From Aphanothece saxicola GSE-SYN-MK-01-06B (GTDB taxonomy: Bacteria; Cyanobacteriota; Cyanobacteriia; PCC-6307; Cyanobiaceae): 64,000 nt of DNA. Positions 46,696 through 55,142 of this stretch are shown in pieces. Every line of letters starts with the position of its first letter. The stretch's first letter is position 1. The position numbers were made by a program, and so were the translations under genes. A model generated the notes under the pieces. It ran no database searches and had not been told where the DNA came from. It saw nothing but the letters and a program-made list of their open reading frames with translations. The DNA lies in the NCBI GenBank assembly GCA_019359745.1, contig JAHHGT010000003.1:124001-188000 (forward strand), in the 5' to 3' direction.

Positions 46696-47303
46696 CAGGG
46701 GCACCAGGCGACGGTGGTGGGCACGAGGGTGACCCGGCGCAGCAGTTCGCCGCTGGCGGCGTTGCTGTAGGTGATCGTGTAGCGGTGCAGGTTGCGCACC
46801 ACGTTGGTTCCGAATTCGCTGATCGACTGCTGGCCCTGGTTGGCCGTGTCGATGCTGTAGGTGATGCCGGCGGCCGTGAGGGTGGAAGGGGTGGCGCCGA
46901 TGTCGGTCACCAGCTGGGTGATCAGGCTGGTGGAATTGCACAGGGCCTCAAAGGTGTTGCCGGCGGTGCTGTTGCCCGTCGCGGCGGTGGACACGGGCAG
47001 GGGAAAGAAATCGTTCTTGCCCAGTTCCAGGGCTCCGAGGCTGGTGCAGACGCCCGAGCTGCAGGTGTAACGATCGTTGAGGCGGCGCACCCGGGCCAGA
47101 TCCGTGTCCACCAGCGACTGCTGGCGATAGCGCAGGGTGGCCGCCGCTGAACTGCGGTTGGATTCCACGAACAGCACCGAGGTGCCGGTGAGGGCCAGCA
47201 CCAGCAGCACCGACGACACCATCAGTTCCACCAGCGAGAAGCCGCGGGCACCCCGCCCGCGCTGGCGGTGCCGGGGAAATGGGGTGGCAGGGGAATGGTT
47301 CAC
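46695..47303 (-). CDS. Prepilin-like protein (PilV/PilW class), cassette B gene 2
   Basis: A 202-residue prepilin with GARGFSLVELMVSSVLLVLALTG, cleaved after Gly21. The mature region has a Cys pair in DRYTCSSGVC and ends VTLVPTTVAWCP, both matching cassette A gene 2. It follows gene 1 after 6 bases on the minus strand. Confidence 0.88.
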   Translation of the reverse strand: MNHSPATPFPRHRQRGRGARGFSLVELMVSSVLLVLALTGTSVLFVESNRSSAAATLRYRQQSLVDTDLARVRRLNDRYTCSSGVCTSLGALELGKNDFFPLPVSTAATGNSTAGNTFEALCNSTSLITQLVTDIGATPSTLTAAGITYSIDTANQGQQSISEFGTNVVRNLHRYTITYSNAASGELLRRVTLVPTTVAWCP

Positions 47304-47309
47304 GGCGGA

Positions 47310-48941
47310 TCAGGAGTAGGTGAGGCGCTTGACGGCTCGGGTGACGTAATCAATGGCGAAGGACTCGTAGAGGGAATCGTCAGTGCCGCAGAACTTCATC
47401 AGACCGCAGACGCTCTCCAGATCACTCGGGGAGATCGTCACGGTGATGTTGCCGTTGGCCCTGAAATCGTTCGTCCAGATCACCCCCTTGAAATCCGGTG
47501 TGCCGCCCATCTCGATGTTGCCGAGGGGGAAGTACAGGAACATGCTCTGGGAGGCGCCGTTGCCGTTGCCCAGATCGAGATACTGGGCGCCGCAGGGGGC
47601 GGGTGCGCCGGGGGCGCAGCCGAACAGGGCCAGGTCGGCGGCGCGGGGGGCGCCCTGGGTGGTGGTGGTGCAGGTGATCGCACCGACATTGGAATCGCAC
47701 TGGAAGATGCCCGAAGATCCGTTGCCCCGGGTGACGCTCTTCTGGCCACTGGTGGAAGCGTTGGGGAAGTGGAGCCGCACCGGGATCGTCTCGGCGGCGG
47801 TGCTGCCGCTGGTGTCGAAGAACAGCTCGACGTTGTTGCCGGTGCTGAGGCGGTTGAGGCTGCAGGAGATGGTCTGGAAGGTGCCCGGGGGGGAGGCGCC
47901 GCCGTTGTAGTCCTCGCGGGCGCAGAGCGTGTTCCAGGGCGCGGGCCAGCTGGCGAAGTTACGGCTGGCCAGGGTCAGGTCGCTGCTCACCGTCACGTTG
48001 CAGCTGGCCGGCGGCGTGGCGCTGCGGCAGGCGGTGTTGGCCGTGGGCAGGGGCGGCGGCAGGTTGACGTCCACCACGTTGACGCTGGTGTTGGACAGGC
48101 CGTCGACGCAGCCCGACGGGCTGGTGGCGATGCATGTGACCGGATCGACATTGAGGTTGTAGGCACCACCCGAGATCACCAGATCGCCGGTGTTGTCGTC
48201 GGCGGCACCGGCGACAAAGCCGAAGCCCGGGGCCAGGGCGCAGCGGCGGATGTCGTTGCCGAAGGCATTCCCCAGGCCGCGCAGGCTGCGGTCGAGGCAC
48301 TTGGGCACCACCTCCAGGGTCTGCTGCAGGGTGCTGGTGGCCACGACGGCCCCGCCCCGCAGGGCGAAGCCGCGCACGGTGAGGGTGAGCTCGCCGCTGG
48401 TGGGGGGCACGGCGGCGGCCCCGCTCATGGGGTTGGCCACCGTGCCCTGCCGCACCAGGGCGGCGGTGGCGCCAGAGCAGTCCACATCCACCAGCCGCCA
48501 GCGCTGCTGGGAGCCATCACCGATGTTGAGCGTTTGGTCGATGGGGACCACGTTGCCGGTGGGGAAGGTGGCGCTCACGTTGGCGAAGGCGCGCCCGTCC
48601 GGCACCTTTAAGGCGTTGTTGCTGGCGATCTGGGCCGGCGTGTCCGTTGCCAGCCGGCAGGCGTTGACGAGCAGCTGGCGGTTGCGGTGGCGGTTGAGCT
48701 CACTCACCACCGCCGCCATGCCGCTGTCGGCCGCGGCCTTGGCATCGCGACTCTGGCTCTGGTAAGCGGAGGCCAGCTCCGCCAGGCTGGAGCGGTTGGA
48801 GATGGCCAACCCGCCCAGCAGCACGGCCATGATGATCAACAGCGTGGCCGCCATCGATCCCTGCGTTCCCGGCGGTCGTCCGGGGTGGCGTGGGGCTCTG
48901 GAGGGGCCCGCCAGCGATAGAAGCAGCAGCCTGCCTGTCAT
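47310..48941 (-). CDS. Large PilX-like pilus protein, cassette B gene 1
   Basis: A 543-residue protein. The ATG at 48941 is preceded by a strong AGGAGG about nine bases upstream, which decides it over a GTG at 48968. After a basic leader the sequence reads GTQGSMAATLLIIMAVLLGG, a prepilin-like segment without Glu5. SRDAKAAADSGMAAVVSELN parallels the A copy's SDALSVAEAGADQVVAVLN. Later, LEVVPKC and the end FLYFPLGNIEMGGTPDFKGVIW also match it. It is about 400 residues shorter than the A homologue, because the central region is smaller. Confidence 0.82.
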   Translation of the reverse strand: MTGRLLLLSLAGPSRAPRHPGRPPGTQGSMAATLLIIMAVLLGGLAISNRSSLAELASAYQSQSRDAKAAADSGMAAVVSELNRHRNRQLLVNACRLATDTPAQIASNNALKVPDGRAFANVSATFPTGNVVPIDQTLNIGDGSQQRWRLVDVDCSGATAALVRQGTVANPMSGAAAVPPTSGELTLTVRGFALRGGAVVATSTLQQTLEVVPKCLDRSLRGLGNAFGNDIRRCALAPGFGFVAGAADDNTGDLVISGGAYNLNVDPVTCIATSPSGCVDGLSNTSVNVVDVNLPPPLPTANTACRSATPPASCNVTVSSDLTLASRNFASWPAPWNTLCAREDYNGGASPPGTFQTISCSLNRLSTGNNVELFFDTSGSTAAETIPVRLHFPNASTSGQKSVTRGNGSSGIFQCDSNVGAITCTTTTQGAPRAADLALFGCAPGAPAPCGAQYLDLGNGNGASQSMFLYFPLGNIEMGGTPDFKGVIWTNDFRANGNITVTISPSDLESVCGLMKFCGTDDSLYESFAIDYVTRAVKRLTYS

Positions 48942-49090
48942 GGCTCCAACCTCCTGCCGACGTGGCACGAACCCAATCCCTGCAGCACTCCTGCTGCAAC
49001 ATCAAGTTAGGACCGGATCTGCCCTGGCCCTTGAGGTCTGGGGCGGAATCCGCTGGGCGAGGCGGAAGGAAAAGCTGACAATTCAACATG

Positions 49091-49114
49091 AAAAAACCCC
49101 TCCGTGGGGAGGGG
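49091..49114 (-). terminator. Rho-independent terminator of the NifU-like gene
   Basis: On the minus strand a 7-bp stem (49114-49108 with 49103-49097) has a four-base loop and is followed by six T. It lies 27 bases after the stop of the gene at 49141-49410 and isolates it from cassette B, which must have its own promoter between about 48960 and 49090. Confidence 0.93.
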
Positions 49115-49140
49115 ATATTCAGGCCGCTGGAGGCAGGATT

Positions 49141-49410
49141 TCAGAGCACCTGAACCACTTCGCTCACTTCCGGAATCGCTTCGCGCAGCTTGCGCTCGAT
49201 GCCCATCTTGAGGGTCATGGTGCTGCTGGGGCAGGAGCCGCAGGCGCCCTGCAGACGCACTTTCACGATCGGCCCGTCGATCTCGACGATCTCCACGTTG
49301 CCGCCATCGGCCATCAGGTAAGGACGCAGCTCGTCGAGCACCCGCTCGACGTTGTCGATCGTGAGGGCGCGGGGGTCGGTGCCGGTTTCGATGGTTGTCT
49401 CGGTGGTCAT
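49141..49410 (-). CDS. NifU C-terminal (Nfu) iron-sulfur scaffold protein
   Basis: An 89-residue Nfu-type scaffold that carries a [4Fe-4S] cluster to apoproteins such as photosystem [20 protein letters not shown] and [18 protein letters not shown], with the CxxC at Cys57/Cys60, are diagnostic. Single-domain cyanobacterial NfuA length. It has a strong terminator. Confidence 0.95.
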   Translation of the reverse strand: MTTETTIETGTDPRALTIDNVERVLDELRPYLMADGGNVEIVEIDGPIVKVRLQGACGSCPSSTMTLKMGIERKLREAIPEVSEVVQVL

Positions 49411-49439
49411 GGGTACTCCATAGCTTCGCTTGAGCTTAG

Positions 49440-49642
49440 GAAGCCCGAGGCCGTTTCAGGCGAGGCGCACGGTCGGTGCGTAGGGCGCCAGCTGGCGATC
49501 GACGCTCTCGATCGCGCCGACGGGCAGGAGGTGTTCGCTGCGCAGGGCCAGCTGCAGCAGTTCTGGGACAAGTTCTCCCGCGATCGCCTGCCGGTGCTGC
49601 TGCGGCTCGGCCTTGCCCCGGCCGCCGCGTAGTTCGGCCCCT
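49440..49642. other. Unassigned interval, possible gene remnant
   Basis: No complete gene is present between the NifU-like gene and the toxin gene. On the plus strand a frame ends at TAG 49630-49632 with GQLQQFWDKFSRDRLPVLL, and on the minus strand a frame of about 60 codons ends near 49456 with SEHLLPVGAIESVDRQLAPY. Both look gene-like at their C termini but lack a usable start. At most one is a degraded gene. Confidence 0.3.
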
Positions 49643-50170
49643 TCAGCGCTCGTTCAGGGCCCGCAGGACGGTGTCAACCGTGGCCTCGCTGAGGAAGTAA
49701 CCCTTGCTGCACAGGTCCAGCAGCACCGGGCCGGCGGCGGGGATCAGCCCACGAAGGCGCGCCATGGCCACCACCGCAGCCGTACCGGTGAGCTCCAGAT
49801 CCAGCCGGCGGGCTTCGGTGCGTCCGGCGCGGTCGTCGAGGATCAGCAGCGATTCCAGACCGCGCTGACGCCTCCCCAGCGCCAGGGCGATGCAGCTGGC
49901 TTCTCCGGAATCGACGCCTGGGTTGAGCGGGTGGTAAGCCTCGGCTAGGCCCGGTGCACTGAGGTGCAGCCAGCCCTCGACCAGGGCTGCAGCGAGATCC
50001 TCCTGGCCGGCAAAGAGAGCAAGGTCTGGCTCCGGCCCTGTGATCCGAAGTTCCGCCGCAACGGCCGGCGTGATCAGGACCTGCCCGAAGACGTCGCGCA
50101 GCAGGCCGAGCCGCCCGATCCGGGAGAGCCCGATGAGCGGGCCGGCATCGGCGATCACCGCTGGGATCAA
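49643..50170 (-). CDS. DUF3368 PIN-like toxin
   Basis: A 175-residue protein of the DUF3368 family, a PIN-fold nuclease. Acidic residues sit in VIADAGPLIGL (Asp8), VDSGEASCIALAL and LILDDRAGRTEARRL. It overlaps the upstream UPF0175-containing gene as ATGA, the standard UPF0175-DUF3368 toxin-antitoxin layout. The C-terminal tail SKGYFLSEATVDTVLRAL is also typical. Confidence 0.87.
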   Translation of the reverse strand: MIPAVIADAGPLIGLSRIGRLGLLRDVFGQVLITPAVAAELRITGPEPDLALFAGQEDLAAALVEGWLHLSAPGLAEAYHPLNPGVDSGEASCIALALGRRQRGLESLLILDDRAGRTEARRLDLELTGTAAVVAMARLRGLIPAAGPVLLDLCSKGYFLSEATVDTVLRALNER

Positions 50171-50532
50171 GCGCGAACGGCTGTGTCGTTGTGCCCGAGC
50201 CAGCGCCGGGCGGCCTCAAGATCGGAGCCGGCGTCGGCCGGATCGCTGGAGCTGAGTGGAATCCCCAGGTTGGAGAGCAGTTCAAGGAAGTGCGGCAGTG
50301 GCAGGCCGGCGATCCGGGCAGCGGCAGCCGTGGAGATCGAACCCGACTGGATCAGGGTGAGGGCAAGGCCGGAGCGCACGGCGGCCGTATCGGCCACGCC
50401 GAGCCGATCAAGGGCGACCACCAGCGCCGTGGGCTGATCTCGGTTGGTGACCAGAGCCATGGCATCAGCCTTCGCAGCACGGATCACCGTGGAGGGGTTG
50501 CTCTTGAGCTGGCGGATCGTGAAGGCCTGCAC
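50167..50532 (-). CDS. UPF0175 antitoxin with Phd-like N terminus
   Basis: A 121-residue protein. GTG 50532 gives MQAFTIRQLKSNPSTVIRAA, a prevent-host-death-like DNA-binding start; a longer GTG at 50583 adds 17 unrelated residues. The C-terminal half is a UPF0175 domain: LIQSGSISTAAAARIAGLPLPHFLELLSNLGIPL, with a helix-turn-helix. It would bind and neutralise the DUF3368 protein encoded downstream, and probably represses the operon. Confidence 0.82.
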   Translation of the reverse strand: MQAFTIRQLKSNPSTVIRAAKADAMALVTNRDQPTALVVALDRLGVADTAAVRSGLALTLIQSGSISTAAAARIAGLPLPHFLELLSNLGIPLSSSDPADAGSDLEAARRWLGHNDTAVRA

Positions 50533-50686
50533 TGGTTCCCCCGCACTGTGGGCACAATCTAGTCCCACGTTCTGTAGGAACACCGTCAGCTGGGCCCGCT
50601 GGAGTCCGGGCGATCCCCTGGCCGCCGCTGCCTAGGATCAGCCCCATCTTGTGGAGGCCCTCGGGGGCCGCCTGTCGCTGCTCCTT

Positions 50687-52495
50687 ATGACCGACGTTCC
50701 CGCCCAGCGGATCCGTAATTTCTGCATCATCGCCCACATCGACCACGGCAAATCGACCCTGGCCGATCGCCTGTTGCAGGACACCGGCACCGTGGCGGCC
50801 CGGGACATGCAGGCCCAGTTCCTCGACAACATGGAACTGGAGCGTGAGCGGGGCATCACGATCAAGCTCCAGGCCGCCCGCATGGAATACAAGGCGGCCG
50901 ACGGCCAGACCTACATCCTCAACCTGATCGACACGCCGGGCCACGTCGACTTTTCCTATGAGGTGAGCCGCAGCCTGCTGGCCTGCGAGGGCGCCCTGCT
51001 GGTGGTGGATGCCAGCCAGGGGGTGGAGGCCCAGACGCTGGCCAATGTGTACCTGGCGCTGGAGAACGATCTGGAGATCATTCCGGTGCTCAACAAGATC
51101 GACCTGCCCGGGGCCGATCCCGACCGGATCAAGGCGGAGATCGAGGCGATCATCGGCCTCGATACGTCGATGGCGATCAATTGTTCCGCCAAGACCGGCC
51201 TGGGGGTGCCCGAGATCCTGCAGGCGGTGGTGGACCGGGTGCCGGCGCCGCCGGACCAGGCGGATGAACCGCTGCGCGCCCTGATCTTTGACTCCTATTA
51301 CGACCCCTACCGGGGGGTGATCGTCTACTTCCGGGTGATCAGCGGCGTCATCGCCCGCAAGGACAAGGTGCTGCTGATGGCCAGCGGCAAGGTGGTGGAG
51401 CTCGATGAGGTGGGCGTGATGGCGCCCGACCAGCGCCAGGTGGAGAGCCTCCATGCCGGTGAGGTGGGCTATCTGGCCGCCTCGATCAAGGCGGTGGCCG
51501 ATGCCCGCGTCGGCGACACGATCACCCTGGCGGCCAATCCGGCGGCCGAGCCGCTGCCGGGTTACGCCGAAGCCACACCGATGGTGTTCTGCGGCCTGTT
51601 CCCCACCGACGCCGACCAGTACCCCGATCTGCGCGAGGCCCTCGACAAGCTGCAGCTCTCCGATGCGGCGCTGAAGTTCGAGCCGGAAACCAGCAGCGCC
51701 ATGGGTTTCGGCTTCCGCTGTGGCTTCCTGGGCCTGCTGCACATGGAGATCGTGCAGGAGCGGCTGGAGCGGGAGTACGACCTCGACCTGATCGTCACCG
51801 CCCCGTCGGTGATCTACCAGGTGAACATGATCGACGGCAGCACCCTGATGGTGGACAACCCCGCCACCCTGCCCGATCCCCAGAAGCGGGAATCGATCGA
51901 AGAGCCCTATGTGAAGCTGGAGATCTACACGCCCAACGTCTACAACGGCGCCCTGATGGAGCTGTGCCAGGAGCGGCGCGGCGAGTTCATCGACATGAAG
52001 TACATCACCACCGACCGGGTGACGCTGCATTACGAGATGCCGCTGGCGGAGGTGGTGACCGACTTCTTCGATCAGATGAAGAGCCGCACCAAGGGCTACG
52101 CCTCGATGGAGTACAGCCTGATCGGCTATCGCCGCAACGAACTGGTGCGGCTTGATGTGCTGATCAATGGTGAGCGGGCCGACCCGCTCACCACGATCGT
52201 GCACCGGGATAAGTCGTACAACGTGGGCAAGAGCCTGGTGGAGAAGCTCAAGGAGCTGATTCCCCGGCAGCAGTTCAAGATTCCGATCCAGGCCTCGATC
52301 GGCAGCCGCATCATCGCCAGCGAGAGCATTAGTGCGATCCGCAAGGACGTGCTGGCCAAGTGCTATGGCGGCGACATCTCCCGCAAGAAGAAGCTGCTCA
52401 AGAAGCAGGCCAAGGGCAAGAAGCGCATGAAGGCCATGGGCCGGGTGGAGGTTCCCCAGGAGGCCTTCATGGCGGTGCTGAAGCTGAATCAGTGA
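50687..52495 (+). CDS. lepA: Elongation factor 4 (LepA) GTPase
   Basis: A 602-residue translational GTPase that back-translocates or rescues stalled ribosomes. G1 is AHIDHGKST near residues 16-24, followed by RGITIK, DTPGH and NKID. The EF4-specific C-terminal domain includes [33 protein letters not shown] 50687 gives the family start [17 protein letters not shown]. The upstream spacer of about 150 bases separates it from the divergent antitoxin gene. Confidence 0.98.
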   Translation: MTDVPAQRIRNFCIIAHIDHGKSTLADRLLQDTGTVAARDMQAQFLDNMELERERGITIKLQAARMEYKAADGQTYILNLIDTPGHVDFSYEVSRSLLACEGALLVVDASQGVEAQTLANVYLALENDLEIIPVLNKIDLPGADPDRIKAEIEAIIGLDTSMAINCSAKTGLGVPEILQAVVDRVPAPPDQADEPLRALIFDSYYDPYRGVIVYFRVISGVIARKDKVLLMASGKVVELDEVGVMAPDQRQVESLHAGEVGYLAASIKAVADARVGDTITLAANPAAEPLPGYAEATPMVFCGLFPTDADQYPDLREALDKLQLSDAALKFEPETSSAMGFGFRCGFLGLLHMEIVQERLEREYDLDLIVTAPSVIYQVNMIDGSTLMVDNPATLPDPQKRESIEEPYVKLEIYTPNVYNGALMELCQERRGEFIDMKYITTDRVTLHYEMPLAEVVTDFFDQMKSRTKGYASMEYSLIGYRRNELVRLDVLINGERADPLTTIVHRDKSYNVGKSLVEKLKELIPRQQFKIPIQASIGSRIIASESISAIRKDVLAKCYGGDISRKKKLLKKQAKGKKRMKAMGRVEVPQEAFMAVLKLNQ

Positions 52496-52902
52496 GTTGG
52501 CTCGGCTGACGACGCCAGGCTCAGCATTGGAGTTGTGGCAAGAGGAGCGATGCCTCGGCAGCCGGCCGGTTGGTTTTTTCTCTGGATCGCTCAGCCCGAT
52601 CCGATCGAGGTGTCTCCAAACACCCTTCCCAGCAGGCCGACACAACCGGATGGCACCGTCGTCAAGCTTGGTCGTCCAGGTTCAACGGAACCGTTCTTTG
52701 GTTGGGAACCCTTGGCTGGACACTCGCCCCACGGACGACCTTTCTCTGTAGCCGCCGCTACAAATCTCTGCATTCATGCATTTGAGAAAACAGAATCCCT
52801 TGACATTCATGAAGGTTTTCGCCAAGCTCGCGACTTAGGCAACTCCCAATAGTGTCAATGGATTTTGTGACCGTCTCTGGAGCTTTTAACTCTGCTTCAA
52901 AA
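52496..52902 (+). other. 407-base spacer upstream of the PEP-tailed protein
   Basis: No convincing gene. A proline-rich frame at 52535-52852 has composition unlike a real protein. The second half becomes AT-rich. TTGACA at 52800-52805 is a possible -35 element for the next gene, but no good -10 follows at the right distance. Confidence 0.5.
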
Positions 52903-53487
52903 ATGAAATCCTCATTAAAAGGAGCTTCAGTTGTCTCTTTTCTATCCTTAATCATTGGTTTTGGTGTCGCCCCGCAACCAGCCTCTGCTGTTGTCATTTC
53001 TGTGCCTGGGCAAGGTGTCTATAACATCCAGATCCAGGAAACAGCTTTTCCCAGCCTCATTCCACCTGCGACGCAGATGCCCTGGTGGGGGAACCAGCCC
53101 CTCGCCAATGCATTCGCAACAGCTCTTGGGTCTAGCTTAGGTCCTGTGCTGGTTAATGTTGGACCATTTTTTGCTTGGGGAGTCAGTGAGGCTGGCGTAG
53201 AAATGGATGCATTTTGTATAGGAGCTCCCTGTTTTGATTCGGTTGGAGTTGCTGATACTGCATTTTCTTTCGCGATCGGCAACCTGTTGGGGGAAATCCC
53301 CGAAATCGATTTGCCTTACTCTTGGGCGATCGCAACACCGGTCACCAGCAATGTGCCAGGTCCCTTGCCCCTCTTCGGGGCTGCTGCCGCCTTCGGCATC
53401 AGCCGCAAATTGCGTAGACGCATGAACTCCAGGAAGACGTCTGCTGTGATGGCTCCTCCTGAACGGAGTATGAAACCAAGCTGGTGA
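52903..53487 (+). CDS. Exported protein with VPGPLP C-terminal sorting-like tail
   Basis: A 194-residue protein. ATG 52903 places the signal peptide MKSSLKGASVVSFLSLIIGFG at the N terminus (cleavage near PASA-VV); an ATG at 52852 would add 17 residues. The mature domain has a possible disulfide (FCIGAPCF). The C terminus has SNVPGPLPLFGAAAAFGISRKLRRR, a PEP-CTERM-like motif-helix-basic tail, followed by an additional 22 residues. No family is recognised for the middle. It is AT-richer than its neighbours. Confidence 0.75.
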   Translation: MKSSLKGASVVSFLSLIIGFGVAPQPASAVVISVPGQGVYNIQIQETAFPSLIPPATQMPWWGNQPLANAFATALGSSLGPVLVNVGPFFAWGVSEAGVEMDAFCIGAPCFDSVGVADTAFSFAIGNLLGEIPEIDLPYSWAIATPVTSNVPGPLPLFGAAAAFGISRKLRRRMNSRKTSAVMAPPERSMKPSW

Positions 53488-53533
53488 TTCCCGGACTGCA
53501 GGCCTCTCTGCGGCAGTCGCGTCTGTCTCAGTG

Positions 53534-54136
53534 CTAATCCGTTGAGCGGCGCCGGTGCTGCTGCACCGGTCCGGTGGCGTCCGTACGAAAGAACAGGGCG
53601 GGGGTGAGCCCCAACCGCCTCATCTGAAGCCGTCCCTGGCGCCGGATCAGCAGCAGCCCGGCGCCAGGGACGCCCTGGAGCAGCAGGGTGGTGATCAGGC
53701 GCACGGGGTTGATCAGATGCTGCTGCAGCGGGGAGAGTGGCGCCAGCTGCCTCTGGCTGAACAGGGTGGCGGCGTCATGGATCGTGACCGCCGGCAGCAA
53801 CAGCAGCAGGATCAGCCCCAGGGGCAGCAGGGTCCGGTGCAGGGCCCCGGTCCAGGGCTGCTCGCGGCGGTGGCGTCGATGGCCGCCGCCGACGAGGTAA
53901 AGGCCGAACCCCACAGGCAGCAGCGGCAGGGAGGGAGAGAGGCCGATCAGGCCGCTGAGCCGGCCCGTTGGAGGCTCGACGCTGGCGAAGCTCCCCGCCA
54001 GCAGCAGGGTGCTGAGTTCGAGAACCAGCAGCACAAGCCCCACCAGCCGCAGCTGGCTCAGGGAATAGTCCAGCTGGTGGCGATTCACGATGCTGTCGAC
54101 CTCATCGCGGGTGTCGCTGGGCCGCCGGTGGGTCAT
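53534..54136 (-). CDS. Multi-pass membrane protein, conserved hypothetical
   Basis: A 200-residue protein from ATG 54136. Four hydrophobic segments are visible: LVGLVLLVLELSTLLLAGSFA, LPLLPVGFGLYLVGG, LLPLGLILLLLLPAV and ITTLLLQGVPGAGLLLI. A short N-terminal soluble part and a basic C terminus flank them. It could be distantly HpsJ-like, but this is not certain. A longer start at 54178 is possible. Confidence 0.6.
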   Translation of the reverse strand: MTHRRPSDTRDEVDSIVNRHQLDYSLSQLRLVGLVLLVLELSTLLLAGSFASVEPPTGRLSGLIGLSPSLPLLPVGFGLYLVGGGHRRHRREQPWTGALHRTLLPLGLILLLLLPAVTIHDAATLFSQRQLAPLSPLQQHLINPVRLITTLLLQGVPGAGLLLIRRQGRLQMRRLGLTPALFFRTDATGPVQQHRRRSTD

Positions 54137-54186
54137 GGGCCGCTGGTTCGTCGTTCCCGTGGCAACACTGACAGGCAAAGCGTCGA

Positions 54187-54395
54187 TCAGGGGTCAACAA
54201 GCCAGATCTGAAACTCAGCTGGCGTGAGGATCAACAAGGGGTGCGACTGGTTCTTCAGAGCGAGCAGATCGCCATCCCGGCTGAAGAGAACCGGCACGCC
54301 AGCCGCCAGGTCCAGCGCAGCCAGGCCAGGCGGCCGTTTTCGAACAGCAGTGCCGACACCACCACGTTCGTGCCAAGAACGACGCGGATGGTCAC
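54187..54395 (-). pseudogene. Remnant of a PIN-family toxin, internally deleted and frameshifted
   Basis: From GTG 54395 the frame reads TIRVVLGTNVVVSALLFENG, the start of PIN-family toxins, then RLAWLR, after which it leaves the family and stops near 54255. In another frame the sequence ALDLAAGVPVLFSRDGDLLALK and later ILTPAEFQIWLVDP, ending at 54187, is the usual C terminus of the same family. About 80 central codons are missing. The first catalytic Asp is Gly (LGTN for LDTN). The toxin is therefore dead. Confidence 0.8.
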
Positions 54396-54568
54396 TCCTG
54401 GCGAGACCAGGTCACCGCATCGGCCCCATCCGCTTCCGTGATTCCCAGCTCCTGCAGCCGGGACCGTACGTGGGAGGCCGCACCTGGGTGGACAGGTGTG
54501 AGCACGATGCGACCGTTGTCGGTGGCCACTTCGCCGTAGTCGCCGCCGCCGGCTTCGTCCGGAAACAA
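54392..54568 (-). pseudogene. Truncated antitoxin partner of the PIN remnant
   Basis: A frame of about 59 codons ends in GRIVLTPVHPGAASHVRSRL and ELGITEADGADAVTWSRQE, resembling the C-terminal part of antitoxins paired with this PIN family. Only a TTG start (54568) is available and the N-terminal DNA-binding part is absent. Its stop overlaps the toxin GTG (GTGA), so the original operon layout is still visible. Confidence 0.6.
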
Positions 54569-54632
54569 GCATTCCTTACTTCAACTGCTGTCCTCGGGTG
54601 GGAACGCTGGAGGAGACGTTGCTGCCAAAGCC

Positions 54633-55142
54633 ATGCTCCGATTGCACCACCGCGCCCGAGAGCAGGGCTTCGTGTTGCCCCTGTCTATGGGGGCGTCCCT
54701 GGTGCTGCTGCTGGGCAGCCTCTCGGTCCACACCACCAGCCTCCAGGTGCGCCTGCAGGGGATCCGGGAGCAGCAGCAGCACCGGGCCGAGGACCGCCTG
54801 GCCTCGGCGGGCCAGCAGCTGCTGGCCGACCTGCAGCGCAGCCACCCTTGCCTGTTGGCGCTGCCGCTGCAGCAGTGGGATGTCCAGGGCCTGGCCTGCG
54901 CTCCCGCCGCCACGATCGCCTCCCTCAGGGCGGGCGAGGTGCTTGGCAGCTCCTACCGACTGGTGGACTGGCGCCCGCAGCTGGCCCCGGCCGAACTGCT
55001 GCTGGAGATGGCCGCCGACGGGGGCCAGCCGGCGCGGCAAGGGGCCTTCACGGTGCAGCTGGCGCCAGCGCAGCCGCCGGTCGTGCCGCAACCGCAGATC
55101 ACCGACGTGCGGCTGGTGGGCCTGCGGGGGGTGGCGCCATGA
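54633..55142 (+). CDS. PilX-like pilus protein, cassette C gene 1
   Basis: A 169-residue protein with REQGFVLPLSMGASLVLLLGSLSV, a prepilin-like segment after a nine-residue leader, without Glu5. The helix continues as QEQQQHRAEDRLASAGQQLLADLQRSHPCLLALP. This is a much shorter counterpart of gene 1 in cassettes A and B. Its stop overlaps gene 2 (ATGA). Confidence 0.78.
   Translation: MLRLHHRAREQGFVLPLSMGASLVLLLGSLSVHTTSLQVRLQGIREQQQHRAEDRLASAGQQLLADLQRSHPCLLALPLQQWDVQGLACAPAATIASLRAGEVLGSSYRLVDWRPQLAPAELLLEMAADGGQPARQGAFTVQLAPAQPPVVPQPQITDVRLVGLRGVAP

Noticed and set aside
48942-48968. GTG start for cassette B gene 1
   Set aside because: AGGAGG sits about nine bases upstream of ATG 48941, so the shorter start is favoured.
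50465-52645. A 726-codon open frame antisense to lepA
   Set aside because: Composition-driven antisense frame; lepA and the antitoxin gene explain the region.
52535-52852. A 105-codon frame upstream of the PEP-tailed gene
   Set aside because: Proline-rich mixed composition, no homology pattern and no ribosome-binding site; left as spacer.
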